From Streptomyces sp. ISL-94 (GTDB lineage: Bacteria > Actinomycetota > Actinomycetes > Streptomycetales > Streptomycetaceae): a stretch of 56,659 nt of DNA. Positions 7,387 to 16,803 of this stretch are shown here, piece after piece. Made by a program: the position numbers and the translations under genes. Numbering within the stretch: position 1 is the first letter of the stretch; each line of letters opens with the position of its first letter. The notes beneath the pieces are model-generated. The model was given only the letters and a program-made list of their open reading frames with translations. It was not told the DNA's origin and did not search any database. The stretch spans positions 1 to 56,659 of the forward strand of contig NZ_JAGGOZ010000099.1 in assembly GCF_018614075.1 (NCBI RefSeq), read 5' to 3'.

Positions 7387-10314
7387 ATGCACTCAGCCCC
7401 TCCGTCGAGGAGCCCACGACGACCACAGCTCTGGCCCAACGCCCTGGCCGTGCTCGCGCTCACCGGTCTGTGCGTCAGCCTGACGCCCGCCCAAGCGTCC
7501 CCCTCCCCCACAGCAATGCCGCCCGTGAACGCGAAGGGTGTGACGCCGGAGCAGAAGGCGCAGGACAGCGCACGTTCAAGCAGGCAGCCGGTGGAGGTCT
7601 TGGAGAAGCGGACGGAGGACACCCGCACCCTCGCGAACCCCTCGGGCACCTTCACCCTGGAACGCCACACCAGCCCCAAGTGGGTCAAAAAGGGAGGGAA
7701 GTGGGCCGACCTCGACGCCTCCCTCCAGGTCTCGGCCGAGGGAATTCTGACGCCGAAGGCCTCGCTCCTTCCCCTCTCGCTGTCCGGCGGCGGCACGGGA
7801 CCACTGGTCAGCCTGGCCGACGGGGACAAAGAGATATCCCTGACCTGGCCCCAGGCTCTGCCGAAGCCGCACATCAGCGGAGACACCGCGACCTACCCCG
7901 AAGTGCTCCCGGGAGTGGACCTGAAGGTCCGCGCCGGCATCGAGGGCTTCTCCCAGGTCCTTGAGGTCAAGTCAGCCGAGGCGGCAGCGAATCCGAAGCT
8001 CGCCGAGATCGGCTTCGGCCTGGGGACCAAGAACCTGGTCGTGGCCGCCGACGAACACGGGAATCTGACCGCCAAGGACGCGGCCGGGCAGATCGTTTTC
8101 GGTGGGCCGACCCCGACCATGTGGGAATCGACGCCGACGGCCGGGCAGCAGAAGGTCGCCTCACTAGCTCGGAGCGCCCCCGCGGCGCTGGACGGCAGCG
8201 CCCTTGTGGCACAGGACGGCAGCGCCTCCACGGCGTGGGAGCCGGGCCTGAATGCGAAGCAGGCTGCGATGGCCACCAAGGTGGACGGCTCCACATTGAA
8301 GGTGGTCCCGGACCAGAAGATCCTCAGGGGCAAGGACACCGTCTTCCCGGTCTTCATCGACCCGTGGATGAGCGGTGGCCGGGTCGCCTGGACCCGGGTG
8401 TACAAGAAGTACCAGGACACCGTGTACTGGAACAAGAACGAACTGGCCAGTGTCGGCTACGAGAACGAGACCAACGGGCTCTCCCGGTCCCTCTACCGGA
8501 TGGATACGGCCGGGTTCGCCGGCAAGAACGTCATCCGGGGCACCTTCTCCACCCAGCTCCAATGGTCCTGGTCCTGTCAGGCCCGGCCGGTACAGCTCTG
8601 GTTCACCGGAGCGATCAACTCGGACACCACGTGGCGGAACCAGCCGGCCTGGACCCAGCACCTGGCCACCGTCAACACGGCCAAGGGGTGGGGCCCCAAC
8701 TGCCCGGCGGGCGGCGTGGAGTTCGACGTCACAAACAAGATGAAGGAAGTTGCCGCGGCCGGCTGGTCCGACGTCACGCTGGGCCTGAAGGCGGAGAACG
8801 AGTCCGACACCTACGCCTGGAAGAAGTTCCTCAACAGCGCCACCCTCTCCATCGAGTACAACCAGACGCCGAACACCCCCGGCGAGCTGCAGATGACTCC
8901 GCAGCCCACCGCCCACGGCTACATCGGCAAGACCAATGCGGCCGACGGTGTGCACCTGCGCGCGCGGATCTCGGACCCCGACAGTGGCAACGTGACCGCT
9001 CGGTTCCGCGTCCACTACGTCGATCGGGGCGGCTGGTTCAACGAAGCCGCCGTCATCGTTCCTAGCGGTGGTCTCGCCGACTTCCGCGTCCCCGACGCCT
9101 GGCTGCCCTGGGACGAGTCGTACGCCTGGGAAGTCCAGGCCGACGACGGCACGAGCGCGTCCCGCTGGGAAGGCGGCGGCCGGTTCACCATGAAGCGCAC
9201 CGCACCGCCCGCCCCGAAGATCGACATCGATCCCGAGAAGGGCATCGCCACCTTCACCGCGGAAGGCGCCGAGGGCGGGGAGCACGTCCAGACCTACCGG
9301 TTCGGCATCAACACGGATCAGCCCACGCGACGAGTCGAGGCCTGGCACGGGAAGGCCTCAGTGCTGCTGCCCAAGATGGGTGACGGCCGCTACGAGATCA
9401 AGGCATACGCCACGGACAAGGCGGGCAACGACTCCGAGGCCACGCTCAACAGCGGCATCCAGTGGGACAACAACAACACGGCTACCTCGCTGGCCGATGC
9501 CACCACCATCCAGGGCGGCCACATGGTCGCCGTCGCCGGCGGGCGCGTCTGGCACGGCTTCACCGGGGGCAGCGTCCAGGACACCACCCCTGAGACCGGC
9601 GATCTCCCGAACGTCGAACAGGTGGCCACCATCGGCGCCGACAGCCAGCTCCACGTGCTGGCACTGGCTGACGGCAAGATCCAGCACGCCGTGCGACTCC
9701 CCGCCAGCTGGCAGTCCTGGGGTGACGCCACCGCCGCCGCCGGCGGCCTGCCCAAGGTGACGCAGATGGCCGCCGCCCAGGACGGCTGGAACATGGCCGT
9801 CGCCGCGGTCGCGGACGGCAAGGTCTACCTGACGACCCGCTACCCAGATCGCTGGGACGCCTGGCGGCTCGTCCCGGGTACCCCCGCGCAGATCGACCAG
9901 ATCACTCTCGCCTCGGTGAACGGCCAGCCGCACATGGCGATCCTCTCGGAGGGCCGGGCCTACCACTCCGCCCAGATCGCTCCCGGGAACTGGCACGCCT
10001 TCGCCCAGCTGCCCATCGCCAGCCCGCTCGCCTCGATCGAGGCCTCGGCCAGCGCCGGTACCGGCGCGGAGTTCCAGCTCGCCGCGGCCTCCGAGGGGCG
10101 GGTGTACCACACCACCCGCCGGGCCGACGGCAACTGGACCGCATGGGGAGACGTGACCGCGATCGTGGGCGACCCCGGCTACACCCGCAAGCTCCTCGCC
10201 ACCACGGCCGGGGACGGCTTCCGGCTGACCGCCATCGCCAACGGCACCATCAGCCAGACCACCCGCACGGCCAACGGCTCCTGGAACGGGTGGAAGGACA
10301 TCTACCAGCCGTAA
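7387..10314 (+). CDS. Secreted multidomain protein with C-terminal lectin-like propeller
   Basis: The frame is open from GTG 7258, but the ATG at 7387 gives a normal signal peptide (basic start, LAVLALTGLCVSL, Ala-rich cleavage site), so I start there (975 residues). An N-terminal domain common to large secreted Streptomyces proteins follows, with KWVKKGGKWADLDASL and PGVDLKVRAGIEGFSQVLEV. A carbohydrate/DNRLRE-like beta region (about 300-490) and a fibronectin-like section come next. From about residue 696 to the end there are repeated units of about 48 residues with W..W, VAVADGKVYLTTR and similar phrases, typical of PLL/tectonin-like beta-propeller lectins. No catalytic motif is seen. It is divergent from the Rhs toxin and may share control with it. 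A cell-surface or extracellular binding role is inferred. Confidence 0.75.
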   Translation: MHSAPPSRSPRRPQLWPNALAVLALTGLCVSLTPAQASPSPTAMPPVNAKGVTPEQKAQDSARSSRQPVEVLEKRTEDTRTLANPSGTFTLERHTSPKWVKKGGKWADLDASLQVSAEGILTPKASLLPLSLSGGGTGPLVSLADGDKEISLTWPQALPKPHISGDTATYPEVLPGVDLKVRAGIEGFSQVLEVKSAEAAANPKLAEIGFGLGTKNLVVAADEHGNLTAKDAAGQIVFGGPTPTMWESTPTAGQQKVASLARSAPAALDGSALVAQDGSASTAWEPGLNAKQAAMATKVDGSTLKVVPDQKILRGKDTVFPVFIDPWMSGGRVAWTRVYKKYQDTVYWNKNELASVGYENETNGLSRSLYRMDTAGFAGKNVIRGTFSTQLQWSWSCQARPVQLWFTGAINSDTTWRNQPAWTQHLATVNTAKGWGPNCPAGGVEFDVTNKMKEVAAAGWSDVTLGLKAENESDTYAWKKFLNSATLSIEYNQTPNTPGELQMTPQPTAHGYIGKTNAADGVHLRARISDPDSGNVTARFRVHYVDRGGWFNEAAVIVPSGGLADFRVPDAWLPWDESYAWEVQADDGTSASRWEGGGRFTMKRTAPPAPKIDIDPEKGIATFTAEGAEGGEHVQTYRFGINTDQPTRRVEAWHGKASVLLPKMGDGRYEIKAYATDKAGNDSEATLNSGIQWDNNNTATSLADATTIQGGHMVAVAGGRVWHGFTGGSVQDTTPETGDLPNVEQVATIGADSQLHVLALADGKIQHAVRLPASWQSWGDATAAAGGLPKVTQMAAAQDGWNMAVAAVADGKVYLTTRYPDRWDAWRLVPGTPAQIDQITLASVNGQPHMAILSEGRAYHSAQIAPGNWHAFAQLPIASPLASIEASASAGTGAEFQLAAASEGRVYHTTRRADGNWTAWGDVTAIVGDPGYTRKLLATTAGDGFRLTAIANGTISQTTRTANGSWNGWKDIYQP

Positions 10315-10338
10315 CGACAACGCCCGGTCGGGCTTCGA

Positions 10339-10390
10339 GTGGAGCGGGGCCGTCTCTCCCACAGCGTGGGTTGAGACGGCCCGCTTCCAC
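10339..10390 (+). terminator. Hairpin terminator after the secreted propeller gene
   Basis: GGGCCGTCTC at 10347-10356 pairs with GAGACGGCCC at 10373-10382. A short inner CCCA/TGGG pairing and imperfect outer GTGGA/TCCAC pairing extend it. It lies 25 bases after the stop at 10314, between convergent genes, and may serve both. Confidence 0.75.
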
Positions 10391-10705
10391 GTTCGGCCGG
10401 TGGTCACGTCCTCGCCAACAGATGTCGCCGCCGGACATCCGGGCTGCAGCGTCGCCGATGTCCCCGGCGTGATAGCGGGGCAGGCAGGGAGGGATCAAAC
10501 ACCGCAACCACCGGAAGCACTTGCTACGGGGCTGCGGTGATACCGAGGCAAAGACGCCCAACTCCAGGCAAGATCTGGCCTGAAGGGATCCTATTGCTTG
10601 ACCAACCTCCATCATCGGCACCGTCGGCACGCCCGCAGGTCCCGCCGGTCGTACGCGTGGCGTGGGACGGCTTCGAGCGCTGGCCCCGCATCGCTCCGTC
10701 CGGAT
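10391..10705. other. Gene-free stretch between convergent units
   Basis: No supported gene is seen. Short frames on both strands lack ribosome-binding sites and family resemblance. The stretch has lower coding character than its neighbours and may be relic sequence at the edge of the second toxin unit. Confidence 0.4.
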
Positions 10706-11176
10706 TCACCACGGCGCGGACTTCGGCACGCGCCACCACCAGACGTGGGCTTGCGTCGCTCGGCCCCGCCCGGTGCGCAGCCACGGGTCGAGCGCTCCCG
10801 TCACGTCCTGGTCGGTGGCGGCCGCGAACCGGGCGTCCAGTGCGTCCAGAACACCCGCCAACTCCGCCCGCACCGCCTCCGGGAGGGAGGCCATCACCCC
10901 CGCCAGCGAGTCCCTGCCGTCGAGGTCGTTCTCATAGGCGCTGAACGGGTAGAACTCGTCCGGGCGGGGTCCCGATTCCAGGATCCGGCCCAGTCGCTCC
11001 CACGCCTCGAACCGCCGACGTACGGAATACACCGGCTCGGTGACCGCCTCCCGCCGCTCCGGGGACAGCCGGGCCCGTTCCACCTCCAGCCGCTCCGCGT
11101 CGACGGCGGCCACCGCCGCCCCCGCGGCAGGCGACAGTCGCGCCCACAAGGCGTCCGTCTCGGGGGTCCCGCTCAT
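10706..11176 (-). CDS. Candidate immunity protein of the second Rhs toxin
   Basis: A 156-residue product from ATG 11176, which has GAGG five bases upstream. An alternative ATG at 11191 overlaps the end of the Rhs frame. Either way translation is coupled to the Rhs gene, whose stop is at 11184-11186. The protein is mostly helical (runs such as AGAAVAAVDAERLEVERARL), has no signal peptide or membrane segment, and ends with a Trp-rich VWWWRVPKSAPW. Its position directly after the toxin tip, as the last gene of the unit, is that of an immunity gene. I recognise no named family. Confidence 0.6.
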   Translation of the reverse strand: MSGTPETDALWARLSPAAGAAVAAVDAERLEVERARLSPERREAVTEPVYSVRRRFEAWERLGRILESGPRPDEFYPFSAYENDLDGRDSLAGVMASLPEAVRAELAGVLDALDARFAAATDQDVTGALDPWLRTGRGRATQAHVWWWRVPKSAPW

Positions 11177-11183
11177 CCGTGCC

Positions 11184-14100
11184 TCACTCATTGATCTGTT
11201 CCAAGTAGTACTGGTAGCCGCGGTCCGGTTGCATGAAGGTGCCGTTCTCCCCTTCCCGAATGAGCATCGTGCCGGTCGACTCGTCCCACCAGGCCCAGCG
11301 AGGCGTGCCCGAAGGGGTACTGCGCATCTTCACCCCCGGGCTGTTGGTCATCATGTCTTCCAGGTGTTCCGGCACGTCCAGGTCGTCCACCCCGGGAATT
11401 CCGCGCTTCTTGATGTCGCCGTGTGCGGCGATCTTGTCCGCCAGCATGGGGAGGTTCCCCCCCTGGCTCGCCGGGTCCGGCTCCCCGATCTTGCATTCCG
11501 GGGCCAGCCCGAGGTAGTCGGTCCAGGTCAGCGGGTCGAGGACGTACGTGGCGGGGTTCGGCGCCGGGCCCAGGCCCAGCGGGTCCGGGCTGAGGTAGCG
11601 GGCGGTCTCGGGGTCGTAGGTGCGGAAGTAGTTGTGGTGCAGTCCGGTTTCGGGATCGTAGTACTGGCCCGGGAAGCGGAGCGGTGTGTACGCGGTCGCG
11701 TCACGGTTCCACGCGGTGGCGCCCCAGAGCGTGGCCCGAACACGCCAGGCGATTTCCCCGTTCTCGCCGACCAGTTCCTTCGGGGTGCCGATCAGATCCG
11801 TGACGATCGCGAAGAACCGCTCGTCCACCGTCTCCTGGGTGGCGTCGGCGACGATCCGCTCCGTCTGAGCCAGCGGATGCAGCCCGTTGTGGTCCCAGGA
11901 GACGACGACCGAACGGCCGTCCCGCTCGGGTTCCCCCGAGGCCGAGGCCGCCACGGCCGTGGTCTGCTCGCACAGGGTGCTCTCGTCCCACGTGAAGAGC
12001 GTTTCCTCCGCCACCCGGCCGTCGTCGGCCAGGCGCTGCTTCGACGTCCGCCGGCCCAGCGCGTCATGGCGGTAGCGCCAGCGCGTCCCGTCCGGGGTGA
12101 CCACCCCGGTGAGCCTCCCGTCCGCGTCCCACGTGTAGCGCCAGATGTCCGGCTTGCGGGAGAGTCGCACCTTCCGGCGCAGGACCACGCGACCCCGGGC
12201 GTCGTGCTCGTAGCGCACCGCGCCCGCGCGGACGATGCGCGTGCCCTGGTACGCGCGCTCGCCGCGAGCCTCGGCGCCCGGGTGGCCGTCGGGCCAGGAG
12301 GCGGCGCACTGGTTGCCCGCCTCGTCGTAGGCGTACCGCTCCGTCCAGCCCTCCGCCCGGACGGCCGTGATCCGGCCCACCGCGTCCCGCTCGAAGGTCC
12401 TGGCGCCCCCCAGGGCGTCCTCGCTCCCCGCCAACCGGCCGTCGGCGCGGTACGTGTACCCCCGCCGCTGGAGAAGGGCGCCGTCACGCCCCACCACCTG
12501 CTGGCCCGTGATCCGGCCCAGCTCGTCGAGCTGGTCGAAGACGGTGGCCGCGGAGCCGACCGTGCGGGAGACCTCGCGGCCCGCCGCATCCCGGTCGAAG
12601 GCGACGGTGCGGCCCGACGTGGTGAGCGTGCTGCGCCGGCCGGCCGCGTCGAAGGCCCAGCGGCTCTCCGCTCCGCCCGGGGTGGTGCGTACCGCGCGCC
12701 GGTCCAGCTCGTCGTAGCCGTAGGTGAGGGTGCGGTCGTCGACGGTCTCGGACAGGAGACGGCCGTGGCGGTCCCTCAGCCGGGTCAGCCGGGTTCCGTC
12801 CGGTGACGTCGCGGCGGCCAGTTCGTCGAAGACGTCGTACTCGTACTCCGTGACACCGTCCGCGCTCTGCTTGCGGACGGTCTGGCCCAGCGGGTTGTAC
12901 GCGAACGTGACCGGCTCGGCCCCGTCGTCGGCCCGCGACACCAGGCGTCCCGCCGCGTCGTATCCGTACGCGACCGTCCGTCCGTCGAAGTCCGATTCCG
13001 AGCGGAGCCGGCCAGCCGGATCGTAGGCGTAGTCCCACGACAGCCCCTGCGGGCCGGTCACCCGGGTCAGCCGCAGTTCGCCGTCGTAGTCGAACGCGTA
13101 CCGCAGGCCGTCCGGCCCGGTCCTCGCCGAGAGCAGGTCGAAGTCGGTGTACTCGAAGAGGGTCCTGCCGCCCAGCGCGTCCGTACGGCTGAGGCAGTTG
13201 CCCTCACCGTCGTACGTCCACGACTGCTCGCTGCCGTCGGGGGCGATCCGGCGGGCCGGCCTGCCTTCCACCGTCCAGTCCATGCGCGTGACGGCGCCCA
13301 GCGGGTCGGTGAACCGCACGACCCGGCCGAAGGCGTCCCTCTCGAAGCGACTGACGGCGCCCAGCGGGTCCGTCACCCGGGAAGCCAGGCCGGAGCCGTC
13401 GCACTCGATGCGGGTGACTGCGCCAAGGGCGTCGGTCAGCGAGAGCAGCTGCCCGCGCTCGCCGTACTCGGCCGTCTTGGTGACTCCGCTGGGCGAGGTC
13501 AACGAAGTGCGGTTGCCCCGCTCGTCATAGGTCTGACGGAAGACCCGGCCGTCGTCGCCGACCACCTTCACCGGCAGGCCGAGATCGTCGTACTCCATCC
13601 TGCCCCGGCGCCCGTCCGGCCGGACGAGTTCCGTGAGCAGGCCCCGTGCGTCGTAGGTGCGCCGGGTGGTCAGGCCGAGCGCGTCCGTCTCCGCAAGCAG
13701 CCGGCCCTGCCGGTCGTACTCGTAGCGCACGGTGGCGCCCAGTTCGTCGATCCGGGCGACCACGCGGTAGGCGTCGTCGACCAGGTAACGGCGGGTGTGG
13801 CCCGAGCCCGTGGTGGCGGCCGTCACGCGCAGCCCGGTCCCAGGGTCCGCCTCGGAGTACGCGAGAGTGAGGGCCATGTGGCCGACGGCACCCCCTTCCG
13901 CGATGCAGCGGTCCCGCTCGTCGTAGGCGTAGTGGTACCTACGGTTGTTGGTGTCGGTCCAGGAGGTGATGCGGGAGCGCTCGTCGTAGGTGAAGCGCAG
14001 TGGCCGTCCGGAGGAGTTGACGACCTCGGTCAGGTTCCCGTCGGTGTACCCGTACGCCAGCACGCGTGGGCCGCCGGTGAGGTGCAGGGCGGTGATGCGG

Positions 14101-15818
14101 CCCTCGGCGGTCTCAAAGCGCAGGTGGTAGCCACCGGAATGGGCCATCCCCAGCGGCGTGCCCGCGTGGTCATACTCAAAGGTGATGAGGTTGCCGTTGC
14201 GGTCTTCCAGCTGGGCGATGGGCGCGATGCCGTCGGCGTCCGGGTCGCCGTCGGGCGGGGTGAAGCGGCGTATGTGGCCGGTGGTGGGGTCGCTGAGCGT
14301 CCAGTCGCCGTCCGGGGTGCGCTCCAGCGGATGGCGGGGCGCGGAAGAGGACACCGGCAGGACGGCTATGCCGGGGGCGGGGTGCGGGTACGGGACGGAG
14401 AGGCCGTCCTCGGTGACGAGCACGACGCCTTCGGCATCGACCTCCAGGTGCTGGTCGACCGTCGATGCCCAGGTCGGACCGAACCAGCGGCCGCTCGCGT
14501 ACCCCGATTCCGCGCGCCGGGTGAAGGCCAGCGGCAGGACGCCGGGCAGCACGATGTCGGTCTGCGGGAGGAACATCCGGCCCGAGGCCAGGTCGACGGG
14601 GTCGGTCCCGTCGCACCGCTTCTCGCAGTCGGGCCGTTCGCCCTTGTTCGGACCGTCCGCGTCGTTGCCGGTCCGGGCCGGGCCCTTGCGCTCCGCGGCC
14701 TTAAGGTCGTCGAGGTGTTTGGCGGCCGCGCCGGCCCTCTTCGCTGTGCCGAGGCCCTTGGAGCCGAGGAGGTCCGGGATGAATTTGCCGATGCCCTCGT
14801 TGGAGTCCTTCATGAACTCGTCGAGCATCTGCTTGCCCGCGCCCCACGGGTCGTTGGCCATGGTGAGCAGGCCCATGACCGTCGAGTTGAGGTTCGTCCG
14901 GTACTCGGCGGGATGCGAGATGTTGTAGAAGTCCAACGGGTTCAGCGCGCGGGCAAAGTTGAGGGTGCCGGCCGTGCCCTTGATCACGCCGCCCAGGAAG
15001 TGGTTGCCGGCCAGTACGAAGTACTCCTGACCATCACCGAGCTGCTCGGCGTACGAGGGCTTCTTCGGGGCCTTGTCACGGGCCGCGCAGACTGCCGTAC
15101 GGGTCGTCTCCGCGACCTCGTTGCGCTGCTTGCGGGCGCTGACGAGCTTTTCCTGGGCAGCGGAGGCGAGGGGCTTCCCGGGGTCGTCGAAGTCATCGGA
15201 CGGCCTCGGCGGCAGGTGGTCCTGCTTCGCCTTCACCGCGTCCTTATAGGCCTCAGCCTGCTTGTTGTGCGCGTTGCGGGCGTCGGTGGAGACCTTCTTC
15301 GCGTGCTCGTAGTCCGCCAGGGCCTCCTTCGCCTGGCCCTGCGCCCACTCCACGGTCTCGGCGAAACGGCCCATCGCGTCGGCGGCCTTGCCGAAGGCCT
15401 CGGTGGCCTCGAACCAGCGGGGCGGCTCCTTGGCCACCGCCTCCCGGAAGGCGTCCGCGGACTTGCCCTTGAGACCCTCGGGCTCCCCGATGCCCTTCAG
15501 GCCGTTGCCAACCTGCTCGAAAGAGGCCTTGAAGTCGTTCAGGTGCGAGACCTGCTCGCGGATCTTGGAGACGCTGCCGTAGACCAGCTTCTTCGGGTCG
15601 TCGCTCTGGCCGAGCTCGAGTTCCTCCACGTCCGCGCCGAGCCGGTTGGCGGCGGAGCGGCTCTTGTCGCGGATCCAATCGCCGGCATCCTCCAGGCCGA
15701 CCTTGTCCACTGCGCCGGCCGTCTTATTGCCGGCCCACTCGATGGCATCGCCGACCCCCTCGACCGCGTCCTCGGCCACGTCCTCGACCGAGTCGGGTAT
15801 GTAGTCGCGCCATCCCAT
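11184..15818 (-). CDS. Rhs-repeat polymorphic toxin with helical ESX-type N-terminus
   Basis: The 1544-residue protein has no classical signal peptide. Residues 1 to about 260 are helical and Ala/Lys/Glu-rich (EQVSHLNDFKASFEQVGNGL, FRETVEWAQGQAKEALAD-like pattern), as in effectors loaded on type VII secretion. A DUF6531-type region begins near residue 408 with DPVDLASGRMFLPQTDIVL. A long series of YD repeats follows. The Rhs core ends near 1392-1437 with YDPETARYLSPDPLGLGP and the pre-toxin phrase LDPLTWTDYLGLAPE. The remaining residues, about 110, are the variable tip. The tip contains GIPGVDDLDVPEHLEDMM, WAWWDESTGTMLIREGENG and FMQPDRGYQYYLEQI. I cannot name its family. ATG 15818 overlaps the upstream stop as TGATG, so it is translationally coupled to the WXG-like gene. 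Confidence 0.88.
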   Translation of the reverse strand: MGWRDYIPDSVEDVAEDAVEGVGDAIEWAGNKTAGAVDKVGLEDAGDWIRDKSRSAANRLGADVEELELGQSDDPKKLVYGSVSKIREQVSHLNDFKASFEQVGNGLKGIGEPEGLKGKSADAFREAVAKEPPRWFEATEAFGKAADAMGRFAETVEWAQGQAKEALADYEHAKKVSTDARNAHNKQAEAYKDAVKAKQDHLPPRPSDDFDDPGKPLASAAQEKLVSARKQRNEVAETTRTAVCAARDKAPKKPSYAEQLGDGQEYFVLAGNHFLGGVIKGTAGTLNFARALNPLDFYNISHPAEYRTNLNSTVMGLLTMANDPWGAGKQMLDEFMKDSNEGIGKFIPDLLGSKGLGTAKRAGAAAKHLDDLKAAERKGPARTGNDADGPNKGERPDCEKRCDGTDPVDLASGRMFLPQTDIVLPGVLPLAFTRRAESGYASGRWFGPTWASTVDQHLEVDAEGVVLVTEDGLSVPYPHPAPGIAVLPVSSSAPRHPLERTPDGDWTLSDPTTGHIRRFTPPDGDPDADGIAPIAQLEDRNGNLITFEYDHAGTPLGMAHSGGYHLRFETAEGRITALHLTGGPRVLAYGYTDGNLTEVVNSSGRPLRFTYDERSRITSWTDTNNRRYHYAYDERDRCIAEGGAVGHMALTLAYSEADPGTGLRVTAATTGSGHTRRYLVDDAYRVVARIDELGATVRYEYDRQGRLLAETDALGLTTRRTYDARGLLTELVRPDGRRGRMEYDDLGLPVKVVGDDGRVFRQTYDERGNRTSLTSPSGVTKTAEYGERGQLLSLTDALGAVTRIECDGSGLASRVTDPLGAVSRFERDAFGRVVRFTDPLGAVTRMDWTVEGRPARRIAPDGSEQSWTYDGEGNCLSRTDALGGRTLFEYTDFDLLSARTGPDGLRYAFDYDGELRLTRVTGPQGLSWDYAYDPAGRLRSESDFDGRTVAYGYDAAGRLVSRADDGAEPVTFAYNPLGQTVRKQSADGVTEYEYDVFDELAAATSPDGTRLTRLRDRHGRLLSETVDDRTLTYGYDELDRRAVRTTPGGAESRWAFDAAGRRSTLTTSGRTVAFDRDAAGREVSRTVGSAATVFDQLDELGRITGQQVVGRDGALLQRRGYTYRADGRLAGSEDALGGARTFERDAVGRITAVRAEGWTERYAYDEAGNQCAASWPDGHPGAEARGERAYQGTRIVRAGAVRYEHDARGRVVLRRKVRLSRKPDIWRYTWDADGRLTGVVTPDGTRWRYRHDALGRRTSKQRLADDGRVAEETLFTWDESTLCEQTTAVAASASGEPERDGRSVVVSWDHNGLHPLAQTERIVADATQETVDERFFAIVTDLIGTPKELVGENGEIAWRVRATLWGATAWNRDATAYTPLRFPGQYYDPETGLHHNYFRTYDPETARYLSPDPLGLGPAPNPATYVLDPLTWTDYLGLAPECKIGEPDPASQGGNLPMLADKIAAHGDIKKRGIPGVDDLDVPEHLEDMMTNSPGVKMRSTPSGTPRWAWWDESTGTMLIREGENGTFMQPDRGYQYYLEQINE

Positions 15819-16381
15819 CAGTTACCGCCCCCGTCGCCGTTCGCCTGATCCAGCAGGTCCTTCAGCGAACCGATCCTGCCGCTGGAGGTCAGCGTGTCCT
15901 TGGTCTCCGACCAGTTCTTCTTGATGTCCTCGCCGCTCTTCTCGAACGACTCCGCGCTGTAGTCCGGCTTGTAGACATCAGCCCGCCAGATGTCGTCCCA
16001 GTCCTTCTTCTCGATATCGTCCTCACTGGCATGCGGATTGCCGTACGCGGCATTGGCGACCACCTTGAACGCCCCCTGCACGTACTGGTCCTCCTCCCAC
16101 ACCGTGCCAGCGGCAATGCCGAGGGACTGGGCGAGGGTGCTGGCATCCTGCACGAGGCTCCGCACGCCCCACTCCCATCGCTCGCAGAAGTCCTCGAAGT
16201 CGGTGGCCAGCCCTGCATGCCCGGCCTCCATCCCCGTCATCGACAAGTCACTGAGACCAGAACCCATGGACGCGCCTGCGGCATCCCCCGACTCACGCAG
16301 CTCCGAGATCGCCGCGCGCAGCCCGTCCTGAATGTTCTTGACCGCGGCAGGCGAGACCTCCAGGTCCCCATCGCCCGCCAT
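15818..16381 (-). CDS. WXG100/ESX-like small helical partner protein
   Basis: A 187-residue protein starting at ATG 16381, which overlaps the preceding stop as TGATG. The frame is open further upstream, but the tight overlap and the clean start MAGDGDLEVSPAAVKNIQDG support this choice. The N-terminal 100 residues form a two-helix pattern centred on FEDFCERWEWGVRSLVQDAS, like WXG/ESX proteins that form helical pairs for type VII export. The C-terminal half is acidic with several Trp (WEEDQYVQGAF, KKDWDDIWRADVY). Its gene lies immediately before the Rhs toxin, so it probably helps secrete or chaperone that protein. No secretion ATPase gene is in the window, so a genome-wide ESX system would have to be used. 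Confidence 0.65.
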   Translation of the reverse strand: MAGDGDLEVSPAAVKNIQDGLRAAISELRESGDAAGASMGSGLSDLSMTGMEAGHAGLATDFEDFCERWEWGVRSLVQDASTLAQSLGIAAGTVWEEDQYVQGAFKVVANAAYGNPHASEDDIEKKDWDDIWRADVYKPDYSAESFEKSGEDIKKNWSETKDTLTSSGRIGSLKDLLDQANGDGGGN

Positions 16382-16803
16382 CAGGCCACGCCCACAGCGT
16401 CGACGGCATACGCGTCGGGGACGATCCCCGCCACCGGCGGGAAGAGCATCGAACCGTCCTCGTCGGCCACGTTCACGGCTACCCCCGCCGGACCGTCGGC
16501 CATCGGGACCACCGCATCCACAAGCCGCGCACCCAGAATCGAAAGGTAAGGCCACTCCCGGTCCGCCTCCGCACGCGCCTCCGCAAAGCGGGCCAGCGCC
16601 TCTTCATCCGTGAACGCATACAGCCAACGAATCCCGCCCCTGACTGCGGACATCAGGCCGCCATGGGAACCGTCAGAGTCACTGAGACCGTTGGCGTCGG
16701 CGGCGAACGGAACGAGCAGCACAGCCCGTCGGAACTCACCCACCAACCGAGCCGGATCACCCCCGCCATCCCGGATGGCTGCTATCTCCCCGGTCAATTC
16801 CAT
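16381..16803 (-). CDS. SseB-like N-terminal domain protein heading the second toxin unit
   Basis: I start at ATG 16803, with a G-rich ribosome-binding site (GGGGG) nine bases upstream. An ATG at 16812 is the alternative, and a much longer upstream frame is non-coding-like. The 140-residue product reads MELTGEIAAIRDGGGD, then VGEFRRAVLLVPFAADANG, GGIRWLYAFTDEEALARFAE and VDAVVPMADGPAGVAVNVAD. This order fits the SseB N-terminal domain family common in actinomycetes, often found beside type VII and toxin genes. Its stop overlaps the ATG of the WXG-like gene (TGATG). It is the first gene of the four-gene unit; a role in effector handling is inferred from context. Confidence 0.65.
   Translation of the reverse strand: MELTGEIAAIRDGGGDPARLVGEFRRAVLLVPFAADANGLSDSDGSHGGLMSAVRGGIRWLYAFTDEEALARFAEARAEADREWPYLSILGARLVDAVVPMADGPAGVAVNVADEDGSMLFPPVAGIVPDAYAVDAVGVA

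Noticed and set aside
10250..10630. 126-codon minus-strand frame downstream of the propeller gene.
   Set aside because: It crosses the terminator hairpin, lacks a ribosome-binding site and shows no family likeness.
11600..14200. Periodic repeats in the second Rhs gene as a repeat array.
   Set aside because: They are degenerate YD/RHS repeats of the encoded protein, not a DNA-level array.
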